A stretch of DNA of 64,000 bases from Takakia lepidozioides (lineage: Eukaryota > Streptophyta > Takakiopsida > Takakiales > Takakiaceae): the NCBI GenBank assembly GCA_030704615.1, contig CM060731.1, positions 91,492,756 to 91,556,755 of the forward strand. Direction: 5' to 3'. Shown in pieces: positions 55,125 through 64,000 of this stretch; within the stretch, counting starts at the first letter, position 1; each line of letters starts with the position of its first letter. The notes under the pieces are model-generated. The model made no database searches and was not told the origin of the DNA. It saw only the letters and a list, made by a program, of their open reading frames with translations. Position numbers and translations under genes: made by a program.

Positions 55125-55417
55125 ATAAAGGAAATGGTGGTCTGGTTTTGCTTGCTGCTAAAGCCATCGGTGCAGTTGGTGCAACTGGTGCTGCTGGTGC
55201 AACTGGTTGTCCAAACTGGGATGGTCCCGCTGCTGCTGGCTGTGGTGGTGTTGGTGTTTGTCTTCCAAACAGTGATTCAAAGCTAGGAGGTCCTTGTCCC
55301 AATGATAGTCGTCTTCCAGCTGCTGTCCCTACTAAGCTTAATGAATATTTAAAAGCTTTGAGTGCAGTTCTGGTTATCCTTTCTGGAGAAGTGCTTTCAC
55401 TTCTTTCACCTTCTTCC
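55074..55417 (-). mobile_element. Ty3/gypsy gag fragment inserted into a PPR repeat
   Basis: Minus strand: TALKAFKYSLSLVGTA, then a Pro/Ala-rich linker, then FPLYDGKSDPDVHLNQFE, matching FLIYLGKKDPDVHINQFE in the gag of the 1903-5533 element. On the upstream side the PPR frame reads AQQGHGME and on the downstream side LETYEQMMGEG, which are adjacent in uninterrupted copies, so about 340 bases of gag sit exactly between. Confidence 0.7.
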
Positions 55418-55640
55418 ATCCCGTGCCCCTGCTGTGCATACCTGCACGCATCGCGTTCCATGACACCACATCTCATTCAGCCAGAGTGTGGAAAATTCCC
55501 TTCGCATCCTGAATGCACCGTACATTTGGCAAACATGTCCACCAGAGCAGTGTTCAGGATGACATCTGGTACAATTCCAGCTTTGATGATGTCACCATGG
55601 CCCTCTTCCCCCTTTCCCAGAGCTCCCAAGCTTGCACACG
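55418..55640 (-). pseudogene. PPR fragment upstream of the gag insertion
   Basis: Minus strand: ACASLGALGKGEEGHGDIIKAGIVPDVILNTALVDMFAKC (55640-55525), then a shifted frame leading to YAQQGHGME at 55418. It is the continuation of the interrupted PPR pseudogene 54688-55124. Confidence 0.6.
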
Positions 55641-56037
55641 CATTGCAAACACAAACAAATGTGATGTGGTTGGGCTTCATGTGCCGGTGCCTGGGAATCC
55701 TACAGAGGGGCTTTGCAAACCAGAAGCTCAGCTTGGGTGAAGTGTAAGTTGAGTGAAGAGGCTGAAAATGATGTGGGTGAAGAGATGATAATATCAAGCC
55801 ATGGGGATGGAAGGGCATCCAGCAGCCTTTTAGAAGACAAAAATTATAGGGACTAGGCTGGCTTCAAAGACCAATACATTCTAGCATCGTAACTCCAATT
55901 TAATACATGACATGAAGGGGTTCCCCTTTCACAACCCACAAAACTAAGGATCATAGAATTTGTTCCTAAACCCTAAACCTCTAGCCCTCATCCTCTTGAA
56001 ATTTCGAAGGTCGGTTTGCATTGGGCATTGAAAGTGC

Positions 56038-58833
56038 GTGAATATTTCTTGCCCTTGCCTGAGAAACAACGCTAAACCAAACGAAAGTGAGTGGGAAGGT
56101 GTGCCCCTGAATCCTTTCACTCTAGGGCTTGCCCCTCCCAAGACCAATACTTTTGTGTGCAGGTTCTGCAAACTTTCCCCGTCATGTGTTTCTGTGTGCC
56201 ACACTCGTATGTACCAGGTGGCACACCGATGCAAGACAATGACTCGTGCCTGCATTCATATGGGTACACACGAGCATCCTGTGTTAAAAGGAAGTTGCAG
56301 GGATAGCGTGGACATCGCTAGAAATCTGCTGAAGCAGGAGTTCCACAATGCCCCTTGTGCAACACCTTCTGCTATAGCGCTTGCAGCTAGCAAGGCATTC
56401 CTGGAAAAACACATACTGGGTGAAGGGGATGCAACACAACCAATGCTGGATGCAGATTCGCTTGATGCAGTGATGGACCATTTCTCCGTATTGAGCTCTC
56501 CCAATATTCGAAACCAGGTGAATGCACTCAAAATGGGCACAAGCAGTGCTGGATTCATGGACAACATTATGGACCTCAAACGGAGGAGTCGCTATGAATT
56601 CATTCAAAACAGTATCTTCCCTGGCCAGGGCTCGTCTAAGGTGTATTTGTTCAAGATGTCCACAGTGGGCGAAGGCAGTGGTGTGAGCATAGTCCGCCGA
56701 ATGCAACCTGGAGGAGATTTGGCTAAATGTTGGTTAATGTTTGATCACTGCAAACGGGTGAAGGGTTGGACAACCATGGCGTGCCATGTGTACGATCCAA
56801 CGTACCAGCGTATGCTCTCCATAGCAATTTGTGATATGCAGTCGGATGACACTGAATCCCAGATGCTCATGTGGAATTCGCCCCTGGCCATCATGCAGCG
56901 CAATGGAATGCAGAACACAAATTTTGCGGGCTTCATGGCTGATAGTGCATAGGCAAATTTCAATGCAGTGCGGCGCGTGTTTGGTTTGGGGGATCCTAAG
57001 GTCCCAATGGAAAATAGGGAGTGCACATGCCTCATCCATTGGAGTCAATCTCTGGCACGTCATACAAAGCGCTGCATTCGTCCTGACCTTCAGTTGGAGC
57101 ACATAAAGCTCTGCCTCAAGTACAAAAATGCCACCTCAATGGGAGAAGCTGAGAGCACTTACCAAACAATCCGGGCTTGGTGGTTCTCCTCTGGTGCTGC
57201 TACTGGTATCCACCTGAAGGAGTTGGAGGACTGGTTGGTTTTCTAGCACTTCAGGTACAGACAGTGGGGAGCTTTCATGACGACGGTAAGCCTCTTCAAT
57301 CCCAGAAACACAAATTTCACTTTGCATCGTGCCTGTTCGTTTGGGGTTGTTGGAATGTCACTTGCAGAACCTCTTCCATTTCCTTTTGTTCCTCACATTT
57401 GCATGCAATGCCTCCTGCAGGACATGTCCTTGGAGGACTTGGCCGACATGTCATCCTGTAGTTTGGCGGAGACTATTCACAACACCTGGATGCAGCAGTC
57501 TACCAAAGCAGGACGTGACTTGTATGTGGTCACTGCTGATGACATGGTGCGGGCACTTACACAACAAACCAGGTACCGCAATTTTCTGATGGGACGGGGC
57601 GGAGGCAAGGGCCCTGATACGACTTTGTTGATGCTAAGGGCTGTAAGTAGGTCCAAAGACCCATTGAAGATGGCCAGAGCTCTGAACAGGTGCACTGAAG
57701 GCTCCCCTTTGCAATCCAGGGTCCCCCATTTGGAAGGCGAGGAAAGATTTGGATCATGCAAAAAGAAATTGAACTCTCCTCCCGGGTCGGATGGAGATTC
57801 CCATCGGCCGGACAGGGTCAATTTCTCTGTACCAAAGGTGTCTCCGGTGCAGACTAAGTCGTGTGCCCGCCCCTTCCCAGGTGGGTCCTCTTCCAGTGGA
57901 GCAGGTGAAGATCATGCAAGCACAGCAACAGGAATCCCATTGGAGGAGGTGGTGTCCTAGGTGCATGAATCTGATTGCATTGATAGCGAGTGGCATATAG
58001 AACGCACCCCACCAGGATCTAGAGTGGCTTGCATGGCAATTCGGACCCCCTCTTTCAAGAAATGAAAATAAAAAATATGCAAAGGCTCCAAGGGGACTCC
58101 AGCTCCAACATTCATAGGGTTGTACCGACCTTATCATAGTGGGGAGTCAAAGGACCACAAGTTCTGGTTCTGCCCAGACGATATGGCACGATGCGTCAAG
58201 GGAACAGTTCGTCCTTCGGTGATAATGAAGCCCCCTCCCCCCGCAATTTGGCCTGTGAAGCTTGGGACGTCGCTGTCATCAACCAAGATAAGCATGCTGG
58301 AGGAGGGAGGGTTCCGTCTTGCACGGTCCCGGGTGGTGCCCTCATGCACTGTGGGCACAGATGTGCCACATGCTCCGGCAATGCCTCCACCCGGTGCTGA
58401 CTCCCACCCAACAAAAAGAGATGGAAAAATAGTGCGCCGTGTCGCTTCGGGTGCAAATCACGACTGCAAGATGGAATCGGCTAGAATTTTGCAGGCTCGG
58501 GTGACTCGTATCACCGAAGTCCCTGCCCCGGGGTATGGACGGATTTACACAGTGCTGTCTATTGGCTCAGTTCTTCATGGCAAAGAATATCAGGTTACCG
58601 TGGGGAATTTCCCTACGTGCACTTGTCCGGATTTTGTAACGATGCGTGAGGGCGCTCTCGGCATGAGAGGGAAGTGGGTCCCCTGCAAGCATCAATATTA
58701 CATATACCTTGTAATTATGTGTTGCGACGGTAAGAGAGACCAATTCATTCACCAAGCCACACTAGGCTACGGAGAAGTCATCACCCTTCTGCAGCGGGAC
58801 ACCTCACATAGGGCTCCGCCAGATTCTCTTTGA
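56038..58833 (+). pseudogene. SWIM zinc-finger DDE (MULE/KDZ-like) transposase, copy 2
   Basis: The same architecture as 13167-16688. The first exon (56038-56952) has a cysteine-rich part (FVCRFCKLSPSCVSVC, then RACIHMGTHEHP), a helical region, FPGQGSSKVYLFKMS, the first aspartate in LMFDHCKRVKGW and the second in GFMADSA. A TAG follows at 56950-56952 where copy 1 has CAG. Then ANFNAVRRVFG, CTCLIHWSQSL, a helical stretch to 57243, a likely intron to about 57420, SLAETIHNTW (candidate glutamate), and the SWIM finger CTC...CKH near 58619-58690. TAG at 57958 and later frame shifts also break it. The ends of this copy are not identified; no CATGAGC terminus is nearby. Confidence 0.7.
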
Positions 58834-58839
58834 ACACAT

Positions 58840-59430
58840 ACGAGCCATGCCCGCTTCCCATGCTGGTTTCCAGGTTATCGTGTGAAGACTTTGCATTTAG
58901 GACAAACACATACATTTCGTTCACGGAACCAGGGCAAATGCACATGCCATTCATTGTAAGCGTCTATTTGTGAATTGAAATAAAGTGTGTCAATCATTCT
59001 GAGCTCAAATATGCCATATTTTCATATTCCTCTTTTTGTGCAGGCATTGCAGACATGGTGCATGGTGGCCCCCTTTGTTTTGTCCACGGTAATAGGCCCT
59101 CTTCCTGTAATCCTCGCCTATAGGACCTGCTTCTCCAGCAGATTTGTGCCGCTCACGCTTCCCTGAAGCGTGAGCTCAGCTCCCAGGCTCACGGGGCTGG
59201 GCTCACGCCGTAGCTACGCTGCTACAAACGCGGTCTCTGCACTTGATGCCTTCGCCAGTGGGATTGGGACTACCTGCATGCCATTTACCAGTACAATACA
59301 CTTTGAAGGTGGCGTAATCAAAGATAATTTTCTCTATGCATCCCTAAGATTCGCATATCAAGAGCAAGAGAGTCTCATAGAGTCTGCTGCCCTGCTGCCT
59401 TCTCACACATCATGTTTTCCTGCCCAACGA
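58840..59430. other. Noncoding stretch with a GCTCACG cluster
   Basis: 59148-59212 carries repeated GCTCACG/CGTGAGC motifs that fold on themselves (CTTCCCTGAAG centre), similar to 10130-10265. No gene is seen. Confidence 0.5.
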
Positions 59431-59432
59431 GC

Positions 59433-59950
59433 TCACTTCCAGAATTCAATATGCATCTCAGAACCGAGTTTGATGAGAGGGCAAAACAGGCTGAAATAGG
59501 TCAAAGAAGGCTCATATGTCTCCAAGGCATTCCTACCACATCCATGCTTGGTGAATCCTACCATCATTATATTCAACGTGATCAAACCTCTTTCAGGCAT
59601 TCTGTTGAACACTTGGTGTGCATCCACGATGCTCCTGCACTTCACATATATGTTGACAATGGTGTTGTGTAGAAAAACATTTGGCTCCAATCCCCGTTGG
59701 ATAATGTGAGCATGCACCTGCTTCCCATATTCCAGGCATTTCATCTTGATGCGCTTCTGCAAGAGACAGACATTAGTATCTGAATATGCTGAAATGCTAC
59801 AATTCCAGCTTTGCCGATGCAACCATGGACATCTTTGCCCTTTTCTAGGGCTGCCAGGCTTGCACACGCACTGCAAACGCACACAAACGTGATGTGGTCG
59901 GGCCTCACCCCTTCCCCCATCATTTGCTCATAGGTCTCCAAAGCCTCCAT
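59433..59950 (-). pseudogene. PPR fragment, three repeats
   Basis: Minus strand: ALETYEQMMGEGVRPDHITF, then SACASLAALEKGKDV (59950-59810), a frameshift, KRIKMKCLEYGKQVHAHIIQRGL and VNIYVKCRSIVDAHQVFNRMP down to about 59510. It ends in sequence that does not match PPR. Same subfamily as the other fragments. Confidence 0.7.
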
Positions 59951-60317
59951 CTTGCGCCCCTACAAGCATCGCGTTCGAGGACACCACATCTCGTTCAGCC
60001 TGCCTACTATCGAGCACTCCCTTAGGATGCTCGAGGCACGCACATTTGACATACATTTCCACCAGGGCAGCTTGCAAGGTGAACGATGGCGGAAAACGCA
60101 GAGCTCCTGCACTTCAAGAATTTCAAGAACTGCAAGAACTGGGCAGCCCGGCCACGCTCCAAAAAAACTTGGTGCTTTGGGGTTTTTCTGGCGGGCAGTC
60201 CGGGCAGGGTCCTAAAAATTGACGACGAAACGTGGCGACGAAAACATGGCACTATGGCACCCTATTCCTGCTCTACGCTAAACTAGCTTCCCACCTTCGG
60301 TCGTCGCTAGAATAACC

Positions 60318-60395
60318 AACAGTCACTAGCTCAGTTGGTTAGTGCATTAAGTGCCGCCCAGATGATTCTAGGGCCAAATCCTACTATTTGATGGG
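60318..60395 (+). repeat. tRNA-derived SINE candidate
   Basis: TAGCTCAGTTGGTTAGTGC is a near-perfect tRNA D-arm/A-box; GGGCCAAATCCTAC, 28 bases later, is B-box-like (usual GGTTCAAATCC). The 5' acceptor strand has no matching 3' partner, so it is unlikely to be a functional tRNA. From 60400 to 61280 there is only a GC/CCC-rich stretch (60560-60800) and AT-rich DNA without clear genes. Confidence 0.5.
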
Positions 60396-61286
60396 TGTGG
60401 TATACTCTTCTCCCCCTTCCCTTGGGCAGTGTCCCATTTCTACGCCTTCATGGCGAGGTTATTGTGAAAGAGGTTATTTTCGCCTAACACTATTAAGGGG
60501 CCTGATTTGTGAGCTGTCGCTCCCAAGTGTTTCCCTTTAATATATATAGCCAAGTAATAGATGAGGCCCGGGAGTTGAATGCGAGGGGCCCGGTTCCGCC
60601 AGCGTGGACGCCCCGCCACCCCACGCCCACCCCCGACTCCATCGCCCACACACCGCGCGGCAAGCCCTCCCGCGCCTCATGTTCCCGCTGCCAGGACATG
60701 AGACATGCCCTCTCCCGCATCCCCATCCTGCCTCCCATCCTGCTCTCATGCCTGGCATCGTCCTCCATCCCCCATGCATGCCTTCATCCTCCATAGTACA
60801 TGGTATCCCAAGAATACATCATGCCATCTTTCCAAAATCATTCTGACATCTTTTTAAATTTCAAATGGCAAATCTGAATAAAAGAATTAACGGTGGGATA
60901 TAAGCCACGTCGTCACATACACTACCACCCCAATCGAGGGTTTTGCTACCCTCATCGTGCATTTCCTCGTACAACAATTCTCTCTATGCTTTCGAAAACG
61001 TGTCCCTACCCTCGCACTCTGCATTCACATTCCAAAATCGAATTGTGTTTGTATCTTGTCCACATGAACATGTTGCATTCCAGTGTAAGTTGCAATTTGT
61101 GTGGATGTCTGGCCCACATGAAGAAGTTTGTGCTTGCATAAGGTACAATTTGTTGTCTGATGCATAAATATAGCAGCTATATATGCCCAGAATCTGCTAG
61201 CAGAATAAAAGAGTAAGAGGTTTGTGTGAGGATAGGGCAGCGATAGAAGACATCAGCAAACTCAGAAGGATCTTGTTTGTGTAAGC

Positions 61287-61854
61287 ATGGCTGAAGTGGT
61301 TGAACATGGCAAAATTTGCCCCCACCTTCTTTGTAAACTGCAAGGTCAGCTACAGACACCTAAGACGGGTACTATCACACACCATGATGTACAATGGAGG
61401 TCCCAATGGCATGGACAGATACCTGATGAGAACACAGCTATTGCATATATCCCTTGGAATCGGGTGGCCGACTTCATTGCTGGTGAGTCCTCCATGAAGG
61501 AAGCCCCATGCACCTTCCGCAATCATCGACAGAAAGGCACCCCTGCTGGGAGTCTTCAGGCACCACGCATCAATAGTGTCATCAACATTACAAGGTATGA
61601 ATTCCAGCTGAGCATGCCATGATTCATGAAAATGAAATGAATGTTTTAGACTATACAGACCTTATGTCCAATCCCACTAGCCATGCACTTATTGTTTGAT
61701 AAGACCTGTTCTAAAATGTCACTCATGTTTTTGGCGTAGGTATCACTGCGTCTATGGCCCAGATAACAATACCCTAAACACTGTGGAGGTAACAGCTGCT
61801 ATGGGTGCCAAGAAATGGCGTGCAGGTCCACTCAAAAAGAGGGAGAAAGCCTAG
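61287..61854 (+). CDS. Unknown two-exon gene fragment
   Basis: Exon 1 61287-61594 ends ACAAG/GTATGA; exon 2 61740-61854 follows GCGTAG. The codon across the junction is arginine, giving ...INSVINITR then YHCVYGPDNN, and it ends AGPLKKREKA. I do not recognise the family. The last third (VADFIAGESS, CTFRNHRQKG, YGPDN) is basic with scattered Cys/His, resembling N-terminal DNA-binding regions of transposases, but this is weak. Another frame, 61300-61440, looks equally protein-like (NMAKFAPTFFVNCKV), so a frameshift or a different first exon is possible. Confidence 0.35.
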
Positions 61855-62077
61855 AGTGGGGCCAACATCCACACGAAAAAAACCCAAACAAATAAAGACT
61901 TCAAACAACAAAACTGGAGAAGGCATCAAAAGATGATGCATGTGCTAATTTGTTGTTAAACAATGCTACCTGGACCCTGCTATGGCGGAGATAGTTTGTT
62001 ATGAGAAACAACATGTAAATGGAAGAGGTGACATATGCCACAGACCAGCTTCACGTCAGGTAAACCGATGTGCAATG

Positions 62078-62698
62078 TGTCGCGGCCCTTTGCCTTGAGG
62101 GCGGGGGTCGGGACACAAGAGGGGATGCCCCTGTGGTGGGGGTAGCGGCAGCGAATAGGGAAGGGGGCTGAAGCACCTTTGAGTGCCGAAGGCACTCAAG
62201 GAGGCGGAGGCGCTCACTAGATGGAGCCCCGCAAACCGGGTTGCGGTGGGGCGACTCCACGAGGGGTGGTGGTAGCGTAAGGAGTCGTAGTGGGGGTGAC
62301 ATAGGACTCAGGGTCTAGATGGTGGTGCACCAGATTTGGACTTGGCTGTTTGGGGAACCCCCGCGGATACCTACAGAAGTATATATAGGGAGTAGTAACC
62401 CCTCAGTAACCTCGAGAACGATGCAAGCCCGTTGGTGACCAAAAGCTAGTGAATAAGCGTGCAAGCCGGAAAGCGACCAAGGTGTGGGGAGCTGTTCCGG
62501 ACTGCCAACAACCAAAGAGAATTTCCACTAGGCCCAAAGTGTGCGAGGGTCTTGTGGAGGAGCAAGGGGGGACCGTTATGCCCTAGTGAGCAGCCGAAGC
62601 TCCGAGTTGGCCCAACGGCCAGTTTGGGATTTAGGCGCGCGCATCAAAGTGAGTAACTATGACTTAAAGGGGGAGTTACCAAAGTGAGGTGCGTGACA
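62078..62698 (+). repeat. 5' LTR of a Ty3/gypsy element
   Basis: Begins TGTCGCGGCCC and ends GTGCGTGACA, giving TG...CA borders and 621 bases, directly followed by the primer-binding site. The 3' LTR is not in the window, so the left border is inferred. Confidence 0.65.
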
Positions 62699-62700
62699 CT

Positions 62701-62712
62701 TGGTATCAGAGC
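62701..62712 (+). promoter_or_regulatory. Primer-binding site for initiator tRNA-Met
   Basis: TGGTATCAGAGC, the perfect complement of the 3' end of plant initiator tRNA-Met, two bases after the LTR end. It is typical of Ty3/gypsy and Copia elements. Confidence 0.85.
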
Positions 62713-62751
62713 CTAGAGTTTAGTACGTGATCGTCCTTGAGATTGGCCTCA

Positions 62752-63470
62752 CCATGGGGTCGGGCAGGGCTAAGCGAAAGCGGAATGACCCGAAAGCCGA
62801 TGAACCTAGTGAGCCCGGTGGAGGCGACACATCACCGGAGCGGCAACTTGAGGAGACAAGTTATGCTTCTGAAGGTGAGGCCGCTCGGGAGCCAGAGGCG
62901 TCTGGGGATGACCCGGGCGACCACGGAGCTGTCCGAAGACTCCATCAACCGCTTGGTGGAGGCGGTGGTCGCCAAGACTTGTAAGGTACAGACAACTACT
63001 GTTGTGAGTTATATGAGGAGACGGGAGCTTTGTGTAAAGGAAGTCAGTTGATGTTCGTGAGCGGGGTAATCTTCGGAACTAACGTGTCGTTGTTGGTGGA
63101 CACAGGAGCGTTGCACTCCTTCATGACACCGACAATGGCATGAAAGCTGGGACTCCCGACAAGTGACGTGGGGGCCTCTATTGAAGTGCGTTATGCCAAG
63201 GGAAAACCACAACTAGCGACGAGGGTGGCGTTCGACATCCCTCTTTCAGCTGGGGAGTTGGGAAGGGCGTGTGAACTTCACTATTTGCGAGATCAATGGA
63301 GTGGATCTCATTTTGGGGATGTGGTTTTTTAGCAAATCCGGAGCGATCATAGATGGCCGCAAAAGGGTAGTCACGCTGCCGTGTGGGAATGGTAGCGAAG
63401 TTTTACGGGTGTTGGAAATGCCCAACCGAGTGGGAGGGCGAATAAACCAGTGTTGTGCGGGTAAATAGAT
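62752..63470 (+). pseudogene. Ty3/gypsy gag-protease remnant
   Basis: A short Gag-like start (MGSGRAKRKRN, acidic and Glu/Gly-rich) is followed by a frameshift. A protease segment from about 63055 has VSLLVDTGALHSFM (active-site DTG), an in-frame TGA at 63143 (ATGGCATGA), VRYAKGKPQ, a frame change near 63260, and INGVDLILGMWFF (distal LG motif). Gag capsid and zinc knuckle are deleted, and no polymerase follows. Confidence 0.75.
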
Positions 63471-63474
63471 TTTT

Positions 63475-63725
63475 GCTTATCCTCCGTATAAGGGTAAATA
63501 GAAATCAGAGGATTATTTATCCTCCGGGTAAGGATAAATTATTTATATGTCCCTTTATTTATCCTGAGGATAAGGGTAAATTATTTATATGTCCATTTAT
63601 TTATCCTACGGTTAAAGGGTAAAGGCCAATATTTTTTACCGGATAAGGATAAATACCAGGTAAGGATAAATGATTTACCCTTTATATACCCACCGGGTGA
63701 ATAAAGGATATATAAATTTTTGGTT
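63475..63725. repeat. AT-rich GGATAAA/TTTATCC repeat cluster
   Basis: Imperfect repeats mixing TTATCCTCCGG, AAGGATAAAT and TTATTTATATGTCC in both orientations, so parts fold back. It follows the retroelement remnant. From 63725 to 64000 only AT-rich DNA is seen. Confidence 0.75.
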
Positions 63726-64000
63726 TGTTATGCTCAACTCAAAAAATATAACTAATTAAATTAAGGCAATCAATTTTTGTTCTAGTTTTTGGTTTAGTAT
63801 GAGGCTGATTGTATTATATGTTGTATAATATGAGGGACGGTCGTACAAGTGTTTCTTCACACCAAAGATAATAATCAAACAAAGCCAAATAAGACCATTT
63901 TCCCAAGGGCATAAAGCCATTTTGGTTTATTGTAGGGAAAAAATTAACCTATAATACCATAGGTAAAAGACACATCCATTGGATGAGGGACGAGCCAAGT

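Noticed and set aside
56950-56952. Reassigned genetic code (TAG read as glutamine)
   Set aside because: TAG replaces CAG in one copy while the paralogue keeps CAG, TGA and frameshifts are also present, and the intact AIG1 gene shows no internal TAG. Mutational decay explains it better.
60318-60395. Functional tRNA gene
   Set aside because: The D-arm is tRNA-like but the acceptor stem does not pair and the T-arm is altered; better seen as a SINE head.

Overview
The window looks like nuclear DNA from a streptophyte plant, most likely a seed-free land plant. The pointers are a five-exon plant-type AIG1 GTPase ending in a prenylation box, an AtPK3/STK16-like kinase split by many introns, many PLS-type PPR fragments, and plant Ty3/gypsy, CACTA and PIF/Harbinger elements. 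I cannot name the species. Only the AIG1 gene (23342-26162) reads as intact throughout; the kinase gene (47925-50861) is nearly intact. Almost everything else is mobile DNA in various states of decay.

Layout. 1-7140: a decayed Ty3/gypsy gag-protease on the minus strand with two LTR copies, the second separated from the first by a transposon end fragment. 7400-10110: two tandem copies of an unidentified 333-residue protein gene, each next to a GGCTGTG minisatellite. 11150-12600: the methyltransferase half of a ParB-like/methyltransferase gene (copy A). 12631-31377: a block bounded by inverted CTATTTCATGAGC termini. It holds a SWIM-type DDE transposase gene (minus), a divergent multi-exon gene with a ParB-like domain and a circularly permuted methyltransferase domain (copy B), two arrays of a GC-rich near-palindrome, the AIG1 gene, another methyltransferase fragment (copy C) and a pair of divergent unknown genes. 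31378-39000: the two halves of another ParB/methyltransferase gene (copies D and E), split by a CACTA transposon and then rearranged by inversion, with PPR pseudogenes between them. 39095-40976: Ty3/gypsy integrase and LTR. 41650-46975: a PIF/Harbinger element with a Myb/SANT ORF, an inverted satellite and a broken transposase. 47925-50861: kinase. 51840-53800: a second copy of the integrase/LTR element, inverted. 54075-59950: PPR fragments, a gag insertion and a second SWIM transposase copy. 60300-64000: tRNA-like SINE, a small unknown gene, and the LTR, tRNA-Met primer site and gag-protease remnant of another Ty3/gypsy element.

The most unusual content is the block at 11-39 kb. It looks like a eukaryotic mobile system in which a SWIM-type transposase travels with a spliced ParB-like/permuted-methyltransferase protein, an unknown accessory protein and a near-palindrome (arms AAATGCGG and CCGCATTT). 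That near-palindrome occurs both in clustered arrays and singly inside introns of the methyltransferase gene. Homology calls rest on motifs read by eye; no database search was possible.
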